Part shown: one piece after another, positions 23,098 through 30,514 of the stretch
How positions within the stretch are numbered: the first letter of the stretch is position 1
How the letters are laid out: each line of letters opens with the position of its first letter
Assembly (NCBI RefSeq): GCF_004745635.1
Contig: NZ_SRLB01000015.1
Span: forward strand, 124,001 to 188,000
Origin: Methylobacterium nonmethylotrophicum
GTDB lineage: Bacteria > Pseudomonadota > Alphaproteobacteria > Rhizobiales > Beijerinckiaceae
Direction of reading: 5' to 3'
DNA: 64,000 bases
The notes under the pieces: generated by a model
The model's database searches: none
What the model saw: only the letters and a program-made list of their open reading frames with translations
What the model was told of the DNA's origin: nothing
Position numbers and translations under genes: made by a program

Positions 23098-24744
23098 TCA
23101 GAACACGTGCCGCAGCAGCCAGTACAGCCCGCCCGCCAGGGTGATCGCGGCCGGGAGGGTCAGGATCCAGGCCAGGGCCAGGTTGCGCACCGTCGCCCTC
23201 TGCAGGCCGGTGCCGTTGGCCCACATCGTGCCGGCGACGCCGCTCGACAGGATGTGGGTGGTCGAGACCGGCAGGCCGTAGGCCTCGGCCAGCCCGATCG
23301 TGCCGGCGGCGACCGCCTCGGCGGAGGCGCCTTGCGCGTAGGTCAGGTGCTGCTTGCCGATGCGCTCGCCGACCGTGACGACGATCCGCTTCCAGCCCAC
23401 CATCGTGCCGAGGCCGAGCGCCAGGGCGACCACGACCTTGACCCAGGTCGGGATGTAGCGGGTGCCGTCGTCGAGGGTGCGCTGGTAGTCCTTGAGCGTC
23501 TTCTTCTCGTCCTGGCTGAACGGCGATGTCTCGCCGGTGAGCAGGCGGACCGCGTCGCTGGCGAGGTACATGTCGTTGCGCAGGTTCTGCGTCGCCTCCG
23601 CCGGCACGTGGCGGATGGCGCCGTAATTCTGCACCTGGGCGGCGATGTCGTCCGAGAGGCCGGCGAGCGCGGCGTGGACCTCCGGCGCGTCGAGGGCCTT
23701 CGACGGCGCCTCGGCCTTCAGGGCCTCGCCGACCCTGGCCCGCGCCCCGGCGGCGTCCGGCACCGTCGCGGAGCCGGCATGGTCGCGAAACACCCGGCTC
23801 GCGCCTTGCGAGCCCTGCACGAAGGCCGGGGTGCTCGAATCCGGCATGGTGCGGTTGAGCGCGTAGGCCGTCGGGGCGGCGCCGATCAGGATCAGCATGA
23901 TCAGCCCCATGCCCTTCTGGCCGTCGTTGCCGCCATGGGCGAAGGACACGCCGGTGCAGGTCAGGATCAGGAGGCCGCGGATCCAGGCCGGCGGCGGCGC
24001 CTCGCCCTCCGGGGCGCGGTAGAGGTCGGGCCGGCGCACCAGGCGCTTGAGCACGAGGAGCAGGCCGGCCGCGCAGACGAAGCCGACGAGCGGGCTGAAC
24101 AGCAGCGATTCGAGCACGCTGGCGGCCTGCCCCCAGGCCACGCCGGAGGCGGCGTGGCCCGGCGCCATCAGCTGGTTGGCGAGGCCGACGCCGATGATCG
24201 AGCCGATGAGCGCGTGCGAGGAGGAGTTCGGCAGGCCGAGCGCCCAGGTGCCGAGGTTCCACACGATCGCGGCGAGCAGGAGCGCGAAGATCATCGCGTA
24301 GCCGGCCCCCGAGCCCACCTGCAGGATCAGCTCGACGGGCAGCAGCGTCACGACGCTGTAGGCCACCGCTCCGGTCGAGGCCATGACGCCGAGGAAGTTG
24401 AAGGTGCCCGACCAGATCACCGCGGTGAGCGGCGGCATCGAGTGGGTGTAGATCACGGTCGCCACCGCGTTGGCGGTGTCGTGGAAGCCGTTCACGAACT
24501 CGAAGGCGAGGGCGATCAGCAGCGCGAGCCCGAGCAGCGCGAAGGCCCCGATGGCGAGCGGCGGCTGCCCGGCCTGGTGCATGTCGGCGACGAGGTTGTA
24601 GCCCGCATAGGCGAGGCCCGCGGCCAGCACCGCCAGGAACCCCGCGATGGCCGCCGGATGCACGCCGTGGTCGAGGCGGGGACGCCCATGGACGTGACCA
24701 TGCGCCGCGCCGGCGCGGCCGGCAACGAGGGCGGCATCGGACAT
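23098..24744 (-). CDS. pit: Low-affinity inorganic phosphate transporter, PiT family
   Basis: A 548-residue membrane protein of the Pho4/PiT family. Both copies of the family signature are present: FVNGFHDTANAVATVIYT in the N-half and FAHGGNDGQKGMGLIMLI in the C-half, along with LPNSSSHALIGSIIG and GLPVSTTHILSSG. A roughly 150-residue cytoplasmic loop rich in Ala, Glu and Lys divides the halves. The N-terminal His-rich stretch (GAAHGHVHGRPRLDHG) is unusual and might bind metal, consistent with metal-phosphate symport, but this is speculation. GGAGCC precedes ATG 24744. No phoU-like gene is adjacent. Confidence 0.92.
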   Translation of the reverse strand: MSDAALVAGRAGAAHGHVHGRPRLDHGVHPAAIAGFLAVLAAGLAYAGYNLVADMHQAGQPPLAIGAFALLGLALLIALAFEFVNGFHDTANAVATVIYTHSMPPLTAVIWSGTFNFLGVMASTGAVAYSVVTLLPVELILQVGSGAGYAMIFALLLAAIVWNLGTWALGLPNSSSHALIGSIIGVGLANQLMAPGHAASGVAWGQAASVLESLLFSPLVGFVCAAGLLLVLKRLVRRPDLYRAPEGEAPPPAWIRGLLILTCTGVSFAHGGNDGQKGMGLIMLILIGAAPTAYALNRTMPDSSTPAFVQGSQGASRVFRDHAGSATVPDAAGARARVGEALKAEAPSKALDAPEVHAALAGLSDDIAAQVQNYGAIRHVPAEATQNLRNDMYLASDAVRLLTGETSPFSQDEKKTLKDYQRTLDDGTRYIPTWVKVVVALALGLGTMVGWKRIVVTVGERIGKQHLTYAQGASAEAVAAGTIGLAEAYGLPVSTTHILSSGVAGTMWANGTGLQRATVRNLALAWILTLPAAITLAGGLYWLLRHVF

Positions 24745-24994
24745 GCGGAGGCTCCTCGGCGGACGCGCCGGCGGCGTCTGTTCGATCAAGGATAGGGCGT
24801 GTGGATGGCAAGTCGATGACGCGGGAATGACGCCGCCGGAGCCGGCCCGGGCCGCCGCGGACAAAGTCGGGGCGGCGAAAACGGCCGGTAAATGCTTAGG
24901 GGGCTTGCGTTCTGCGCGACGCAACCCCAAATTCGTAACATCACCGCTGCCCCTGCGACGCGTGTGCGCACGGGTCACCAGGAGCGCGGCTCTC

Positions 24995-25333
24995 ATGGGC
25001 CAGGAATCCGGCGTCAGCCCGGCGAAGGATCCGCCCGCAACGAACCGGCCCGGTGCCCTTCTGGTCGAGGGTGACGGAAGGCCAGCGAGTCAGTACCCGA
25101 TGAACCAGCTCGTGCGCATGTCGCATATCGTGACCGCAGACGCCGTCGAGGAGCCCTCCCCGAACCTTCGGGTTCCGTTCGCCCAGTCGGGCGCCTTCGT
25201 GTGCAAGTTCATCATCGGCGAGCCGAACGACCGCGCGGTCTGCTGCGGCGCGCCGGTCCAGGACGGCAAGAGCTGGTGCGCCTTCCACCGCCGGATCGTG
25301 TTCGAGCCGACCCGCCCGGGCCGCCTGCGCTGA
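24995..25333 (+). CDS. GcrA-like small protein with C-terminal Cys/His cluster
   Basis: A 112-residue protein. The last 45 residues (C70-KFIIGEP, AVCCGAPVQDGKSWCAFH at 81-98) match the C-terminal part of GcrA cell-cycle regulator family proteins, with Cys70, Cys83/84, Cys95 and His98 as likely zinc ligands. The N-terminal GcrA DNA-binding helix-turn-helix is not recognisable, so this may be a GcrA-tail-only paralogue. ATG 24995 has AGGAG about 10 bp upstream; an internal ATG at about residue 36 is possible. In alphaproteobacteria full GcrA works with sigma-70 at CcrM-methylated promoters; a role for this short form is unknown. Confidence 0.65.
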   Translation: MGQESGVSPAKDPPATNRPGALLVEGDGRPASQYPMNQLVRMSHIVTADAVEEPSPNLRVPFAQSGAFVCKFIIGEPNDRAVCCGAPVQDGKSWCAFHRRIVFEPTRPGRLR

Positions 25334-25363
25334 ACTGCCGGCTGCGCTGAGCCGCCGGCGGTC

Positions 25364-26677
25364 TCACGCCGCACGGCCGTAGATCGGGAAAGCCTCCTGC
25401 CGGCCCCGCAGGGCCGAGCGGCTGACCTCGTGCCACTCCGTGCCGGAGGCCCGCGCCGCGTCGAGGGCGGCCTGCGACACCAGAATCGTCGTCCCGAAGG
25501 TCTTCGTCGCCTGTTCGAGCCGCGCCGCGACGTTGACCGCGTCCCCCAGCACGGTGAATTCGAGCCGGTCGTCGTCCCCGACCACGCCGACGAACACCTC
25601 GCCGCAATGCACCCCGATCCCGATCCGCACGGGTGCTTGCGCCGAGTCGGCGTTCCAGCGGGCGACCAGGGTTTCCAGTCTCCCCGCGAAGGCGAGGGCG
25701 CTGGCGGCGGCGTTCGCCCGCGCCTCCGGCACGCCGAACACCACCAGGGCGCCGTCGCCCATGAACTTGTCGATCACGCCGCCGGTCTCCCGGGCGGCCT
25801 GGGCGACGCAGCGGCGAAAGCCCGTCATCAGGATCGCCACCGTCTCGGGATCGGCCCGCTCGGCGATCGCGGTCGAGCCGCGCATGTCCACGAAGGCGAT
25901 CGCCGCATGGCGCCGCTCGCCGAACCGCAGGCCGCCGCCCTGCGCCAGGCTGCCGCCGCGCTCGAGCAGCGGCGCCAGCTCCGCGGGCAGGAAGCGCGAC
26001 AGGGCCGCCCGCCGGGCGGCCTCGCGTAGCGCCAGGACCGCGAGCAGCGCCATGATGCCGACCGACACGATGCTGCCGATCCCCACCATCGTCTCGATCC
26101 GGTGGTCGTGCCGCTGGTAGCCCAGCAGAAGCGCGTCCTCCTCGGCGCGTATCGCCTCGATGATCCGGCGGATCCCGTCCATCTCCGCCTTGCCCTCGCC
26201 GGCCCGCACCAGGGCGAGCGCGCCCTCGCGGTCGCCGGCGCGGTCGAGGGCGAGGGTCCGGTCGAGCTCGGCGAACTTGCGGGCGATGGCGGGCTTCAGG
26301 GCGGCGATCCGGTTCTCCTGGCTCGCGGCGCTGCGCAGCTCGGCCTCGAGCAGCGGCAGCTCCGCGGCGACCCGGGCGAGCCCCGCCGTGTAGGGCACCA
26401 GGAAGGCCGGGTCGCCGGTCAGGAGGTAGCCGCGCTGCCCCGTCTCGCTGTCGAGCAGGTCGGCCAGCACCTGCATCAGGATCCGGTTGACCGAGAGCGT
26501 GTGGGTGATGCGGTGCTGCACGCTGCTCTGCCAGACGAGCAGCAGGCCGTTGGCGGAGCCGACCAGCAGCAGCAGCGCCGCCCCGACGGTGGTCAGCGCG
26601 GCCCGGGTGCGCACGAGGCCGAGCCGCGCGAGGAGCGGACGCCGCGGGCGGGCCGCAGGGGTGATGTCCGAGGTCAT
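25364..26677 (-). CDS. Membrane-bound class III adenylate/guanylate cyclase with CHASE3-type sensor
   Basis: A 437-residue protein. A first membrane segment (residues about 25-50, TTVGAALLLLVGSANGLLLV) is followed by a helical extracytoplasmic CHASE3-like domain with the typical DLLDSETGQRGYLLTGDPAF, then a second membrane segment (GIGSIVSVGIMALLAVLAL). The C-terminal cyclase domain has both metal Asp residues in AIAFVDMRGSTAIAERADPE and VIDKFMGDGALVVFGVPEA, and VLGDAVNVAARLEQATK near the substrate end. ATG 26677 is preferred over 26734. The signal is unknown; the product is presumably cAMP. Confidence 0.88.
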   Translation of the reverse strand: MTSDITPAARPRRPLLARLGLVRTRAALTTVGAALLLLVGSANGLLLVWQSSVQHRITHTLSVNRILMQVLADLLDSETGQRGYLLTGDPAFLVPYTAGLARVAAELPLLEAELRSAASQENRIAALKPAIARKFAELDRTLALDRAGDREGALALVRAGEGKAEMDGIRRIIEAIRAEEDALLLGYQRHDHRIETMVGIGSIVSVGIMALLAVLALREAARRAALSRFLPAELAPLLERGGSLAQGGGLRFGERRHAAIAFVDMRGSTAIAERADPETVAILMTGFRRCVAQAARETGGVIDKFMGDGALVVFGVPEARANAAASALAFAGRLETLVARWNADSAQAPVRIGIGVHCGEVFVGVVGDDDRLEFTVLGDAVNVAARLEQATKTFGTTILVSQAALDAARASGTEWHEVSRSALRGRQEAFPIYGRAA

Positions 26678-26816
26678 GCGGGGTCGTCCGGCGCCGGGCG
26701 CGGACGGGCCTGCGGCTCCGGGCAATATGGGCACGACGCTGCCGGCTGCAATCGACCGGCCGGCCTACGCCCGCGCCGAGCCCCGCCCGCGTCGGCCTGA
26801 CTCACTGGCCCGGACG

Positions 26817-29417
26817 TCAGGCGCTGCCGGCCGCCCGGCGCCCGTCCCGTCCCGGTCTCCCGTCCGCGATCTCCGGCGGCCCGGCCTCCGGCGCGTCGGC
26901 CGGCGCCTCGTCGAGCGGCGCCACGATGGTGCAGACCACGCCCTCGGGCGGGAAGGTCAGGCTCACCGTGCCGTCGAGCTCGCGGGCGAGGCTGCGCTCG
27001 ATCAGCCGGGAGCCGAAGCCGGTGCGGCTCGGGGGGACGACCGGCGGTCCGCCGCGCTCCTGCCAGCGCAGCGAGAGCCGCCCCTCCGCGACATTCCACG
27101 ACAGGGCGACCTGGCCCGACGGTACCGAGAGGGCGCCGTACTTGACGGCGTTGGTGGCGAGCTCGTGCAGCGCCATGGCGATCGAGAGGGCGATGCGGGG
27201 CGGCAGGCGCACGGGCGGGCCATCGACCACGAAGCGCGGCGGCGTCCCCCGGCCGTCCGGCGGGGCGACACCCGGCCCGTCGAGGGGGGCGAGCGCATCC
27301 TTGACCACCTCGGCCAGCTCCGCCCCCTCCCAGCTCTCGCGGGTGAGCACGTCGTGGACGCGGGCGAGCGCGATCAGCCGGGCCTCGAAGGCCGCCTTGG
27401 CGGCGTCGATCCTGGCACCTTCCACCGCCGGCCCGCCGAGGCCGCGCAGGCTCTGCATCGCGATCGACTGCACGGTGGCGAGGGTGTTCTTCACCCGGTG
27501 GTTCAGCTCGTGCACCAGGAGGCGCAGGTGCTCCTCGGCGCGCTTGCGCTCGGTCACCTCCTGGTGGATGCCGATCACCCGGCGGGAGCGGCCGCCGGCA
27601 TCGCGCTGCACGATCGCCTGGGCGCTGACCCAGCGGGCGCCGGCCCATCGCGGAGACGCCGCGTCCGGCCGGATCCGGAACTCGGTGCGGTACTCGGCCA
27701 CCCCGGCCAGCAGGTCGGCGAGCGCCGCCTCGATCCGGGCCCGGTCCTCCGGGTGCACGGTGCGGGTCCAGGCCTCGCGGGAGAGCGGCGCGGCCCCGAA
27801 GATCTCGGCGGAGCGGGCCGAGAGGCGGTGCTGGCCCGAGGCGAGGTCGATCTCCCAGGTGCCGAGCCGCCCTGCGGCGAGCGCCAGGCGCAGGCGCTCC
27901 TCGCCCTCGCGCAAGGCGGCCTCGGCGGCCTTCGCCTCGGTGATGTCGACGTTGCAGCCGGTATAGCCGAGGAAGCGGCCGTGATCGTCGAGGCGCGCGA
28001 CGCCCTCGCACAGGATCCAGCGCGTCGCGCCGTGCTTGTCGGTCACGCGGGTCTCGTAGCGGAACGGACGGCGCTCCGCGAAGGCCGCCGCGAAGGCGGC
28101 CTCGAAGCCCGGCAGGTCGTCCGGGTGGATGATCTCGCGCCAGCGGCCCCCCGCCAGCGTCTCGGTCGAGCGGCCGAACAGGTAACCGTAGTGCAGGTTG
28201 ACGAAGACGACCTCGCCCTCGGCATCCGTCATCCAGATCAGCGCCGGGGCGGAATCGGCCATGTGGCGGAAGCGCGCCTCGCTCTCCCGCAGGGCGGCGA
28301 GGCTGCGGCTCTGCTGGTCGAGGGCCTGGTCGCGCTCGGCGATGCGCCGGCGCAGGCTCTGCGAGGCGTCGGCAAGCGCGTCGGCGAGCTGGCGGATCTC
28401 GCGGATCGGGGACGAGACCCGCGGCACCGGCTGGCCGGCGGCGAGGGCTCCGCCCGCGCCAGCGAGCTGGCGCAGGGGTTCGGCCACCCGCGCCCACAGC
28501 CGCACCGCCAGGACCGACGACACCGCGAGCGCCAGGAGCCCGAATCCGCCGAAGGCCAGGACCCAGCGGCGCAGGGGCGCCTCGACCCGCTGCTTGGGGA
28601 TGCTGGCGCCGACGGTCCAGCCCGTCCCCTTGACGGTGGTCTCGACGTAGAGGACCGGCCGCCGGCGCCGGTCGATCCCCTCCCAGATGTCGGCCGCCGC
28701 GCTCGGGTGGCTGCGCAAGCTGGCCTGCATCGGCTGGCCGGCCAGGCTCGCATGATCCTCCGACCGGGCGAGCAGCAGGCCGTTGCGGTCGATGATCCCG
28801 GTGGTCCAGCCGGGCGCGAGGTCGTGGACCAGGATCTGGTGCAGCCGCGCCACCGGCACCGTCACGCTGAGCACGTAGAGCGGGGCGCCCTCGGCCATCA
28901 CCGGCACCGCCACGTCGTAGGTCGGCGGCCGGCCGCCGCCGCCCGCCCGCACGCCGCCGATCACCGGGCGCTGCGTCGCCAGGACCTCGGCATCCTCGGC
29001 GCGCGGATCCTGCGGCAGCGGCGCGCCGGGGGGCAGGGCGGTGTTGACGAGCTGGGTCCCGTCGGCCCGGCGCAGCGAGAGGTCGAGGCCGGTCGTCTCC
29101 TTCACGGCCCGAGCCTGGCGCTCGAACCCGTCGAGTCCGCCCTCGCCGAAGTCCTCGCGCTGCGGCCGCGGCGAGGCCGCCAGGGTCTGCAGCACCGAGA
29201 CCAGCCCGGCCATGTCGCGGTCGATGCTGAGCGCGATGCCGCGCACGCTCTCGCGGGCATCCTGCTCGAAGCGGATCCGCTCCAGGGCGGCGTAGCGGCC
29301 GAGCAGCACGGCGGTGAAGAGCAGCCCCGGCCCGATCAGCGCGATCGCCAGGGCGACGAGGTAGACCTGCGTCGACAGCCCGTCCCGTCGCAGGGCGTTG
29401 AGCCGGCGGCGGATCAT
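26817..29417 (-). CDS. Sensor histidine kinase, HWE/HisKA_2 type, with dCache-like, HAMP and two PAS domains
   Basis: An 866-residue inner-membrane kinase. Membrane segment 1 is at about residues 17-40; a large periplasmic Cache-like sensor follows to about 280; segment 2 is WVLAFGGFGLLALAVSSVLA. A HAMP region comes next, then PAS1 (ESEARFRHMADSAPALIWMT) and PAS2 (EERLRLALAAGRLGTWEID). The H-box is LLVHELNHRVKNTLATVQSI at about residue 632 with the HWE/HisKA_2 pattern, and the ATPase has ALHELATNAVKYGAL and GFGSRLIERSLA. Such kinases often feed general stress (PhyR) or single-domain regulators. No response regulator gene is adjacent, so it is an orphan. Confidence 0.9.
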   Translation of the reverse strand: MIRRRLNALRRDGLSTQVYLVALAIALIGPGLLFTAVLLGRYAALERIRFEQDARESVRGIALSIDRDMAGLVSVLQTLAASPRPQREDFGEGGLDGFERQARAVKETTGLDLSLRRADGTQLVNTALPPGAPLPQDPRAEDAEVLATQRPVIGGVRAGGGGRPPTYDVAVPVMAEGAPLYVLSVTVPVARLHQILVHDLAPGWTTGIIDRNGLLLARSEDHASLAGQPMQASLRSHPSAAADIWEGIDRRRRPVLYVETTVKGTGWTVGASIPKQRVEAPLRRWVLAFGGFGLLALAVSSVLAVRLWARVAEPLRQLAGAGGALAAGQPVPRVSSPIREIRQLADALADASQSLRRRIAERDQALDQQSRSLAALRESEARFRHMADSAPALIWMTDAEGEVVFVNLHYGYLFGRSTETLAGGRWREIIHPDDLPGFEAAFAAAFAERRPFRYETRVTDKHGATRWILCEGVARLDDHGRFLGYTGCNVDITEAKAAEAALREGEERLRLALAAGRLGTWEIDLASGQHRLSARSAEIFGAAPLSREAWTRTVHPEDRARIEAALADLLAGVAEYRTEFRIRPDAASPRWAGARWVSAQAIVQRDAGGRSRRVIGIHQEVTERKRAEEHLRLLVHELNHRVKNTLATVQSIAMQSLRGLGGPAVEGARIDAAKAAFEARLIALARVHDVLTRESWEGAELAEVVKDALAPLDGPGVAPPDGRGTPPRFVVDGPPVRLPPRIALSIAMALHELATNAVKYGALSVPSGQVALSWNVAEGRLSLRWQERGGPPVVPPSRTGFGSRLIERSLARELDGTVSLTFPPEGVVCTIVAPLDEAPADAPEAGPPEIADGRPGRDGRRAAGSA

Positions 29418-29474
29418 GCGAGCAATCCCGGCATCGGTCCTGGTGCGCGCGGGCGACGCGGCATGGTCAAGGCG

Positions 29475-29828
29475 TCACGCCCTGTCGATGTGGCCGAGGT
29501 CGCGGCCGGGCTCGATCCGGTCGCGCACCCGCTGCTTGAGCGTCTTGATGTCGGGAAACCCGCCGTCGCGCTTGCGCTCCCAGATCAGGGCGTCGTCGCA
29601 GGTGATCGCGAAGGCGCCGCCGGTCCCGGGGATCAGCGCCACCTCGCCCAACGCCTCCCGGAAGGTCGAGAGCAGCTCCTGCGCCATCCAGCCGGCCCGC
29701 AGCAGCCAGTTGCACTGCGTGCAGTAGGTGATGGCGATCCGGGGCGCGCGTCCTCGCGCCGAGCCGGTCTGAGCCGGCGCGGGGAGCGCGCTGGCCTCGG
29801 AATCCGGAGGGGGATCGGTGTCGCTCAT
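29475..29828 (-). CDS. SelT/SelW/SelH (Rdx) family protein
   Basis: A 117-residue thioredoxin-like Rdx protein. The diagnostic redox motif is ITYCTQCNWLLRAGWMAQEL with Cys36 and Cys39 (Cys form of the CxxU motif), and the tail has FAITCDDALIWERKRDGGFP followed by DIKTLKQRVRD, the conserved W and D-x-K-x-LKQ segment. The first 28 residues are a Pro/Ser-rich extension. The function is presumed redox. It lies between the kinase and crcB, all on the minus strand, with gaps of about 57 and 139 bp. Confidence 0.88.
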   Translation of the reverse strand: MSDTDPPPDSEASALPAPAQTGSARGRAPRIAITYCTQCNWLLRAGWMAQELLSTFREALGEVALIPGTGGAFAITCDDALIWERKRDGGFPDIKTLKQRVRDRIEPGRDLGHIDRA

Positions 29829-29960
29829 CTCGGCCGCGACTCCGGCCCGGATCCCGCCCGCTTGTCAACCACGCTCGGCGACGAGCCGCAGCGTCACCGG
29901 CCGGGGAGCGACGATCCCACGCAACACGAGGGCGAGCGCTTCAGGCGATCCCCGCCGGGC

Positions 29961-30335
29961 TCAGGCGAGCTGGCGCAGGACCAGGAGGCTCACCGCGACG
30001 CCGGCGATGCCGGCCGCCACCGAGACCGCCACATAGGCGAGAGCCGCCGCGTGGGCGCCGCGCTCCCACAGCAGGAAAGCCTCGAGGGAGAAGGTCGAGA
30101 AGGTGGTGAAGCCGCCAAGAATTCCGGTGGTGAGGAAGAGCCGCCAGGCCTGCGGCACCCCGCCCCGGGCGGCGAACCAGCCGGTGAGCACCCCCATCAG
30201 CACCGAGCCGACGATGTTGATCGCCATCGTGCCGAACGGGAAGCCGCTGCCCGCCCGCGCGGCCCAGAGATTGACGCCGTGGCGCAGCGCCCCGCCGAGG
30301 CCGGCCCCGAGAAAGACCACCAGGTAGCTCACCAT
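29961..30335 (-). CDS. crcB: Fluoride ion channel CrcB/Fluc
   Basis: A 124-residue four-helix membrane protein. Key family motifs are present: FLGAGLGGALRHGVN, FPFGTMAINIVGSVLMGVL (the conserved N and G of the dual-topology channel) and LTTGILGGFTTFSTFSLE (the Phe/Thr/Ser box lining the pore). It exports fluoride as an antiparallel dimer. GGAGG stands only three bases before ATG 30335; an in-frame GTG one codon later would have better spacing. I saw no fluoride riboswitch upstream. Confidence 0.93.
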   Translation of the reverse strand: MVSYLVVFLGAGLGGALRHGVNLWAARAGSGFPFGTMAINIVGSVLMGVLTGWFAARGGVPQAWRLFLTTGILGGFTTFSTFSLEAFLLWERGAHAAALAYVAVSVAAGIAGVAVSLLVLRQLA

Positions 30336-30514
30336 CCGCCTCCGCGCCTTGCGCGGCCGTTCTGGCACGCGGCGGCGTACGGCGCGATCGTTCGAGGCGC
30401 AACCGTGGCCCGCGCGCCGCAGCGGGTTCCCGTCGATGCAGAAAAGCCACACTCCGACACGAGACTGTTACGGACCAGCCCCAAATCTGCCGCAACGACA
30501 GCCGGGGGCGAATC

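Noticed and set aside
30336..30514. Fluoride riboswitch upstream of crcB
   Set aside because: The expected conserved pseudoknot and loop sequences were not found on the minus strand.
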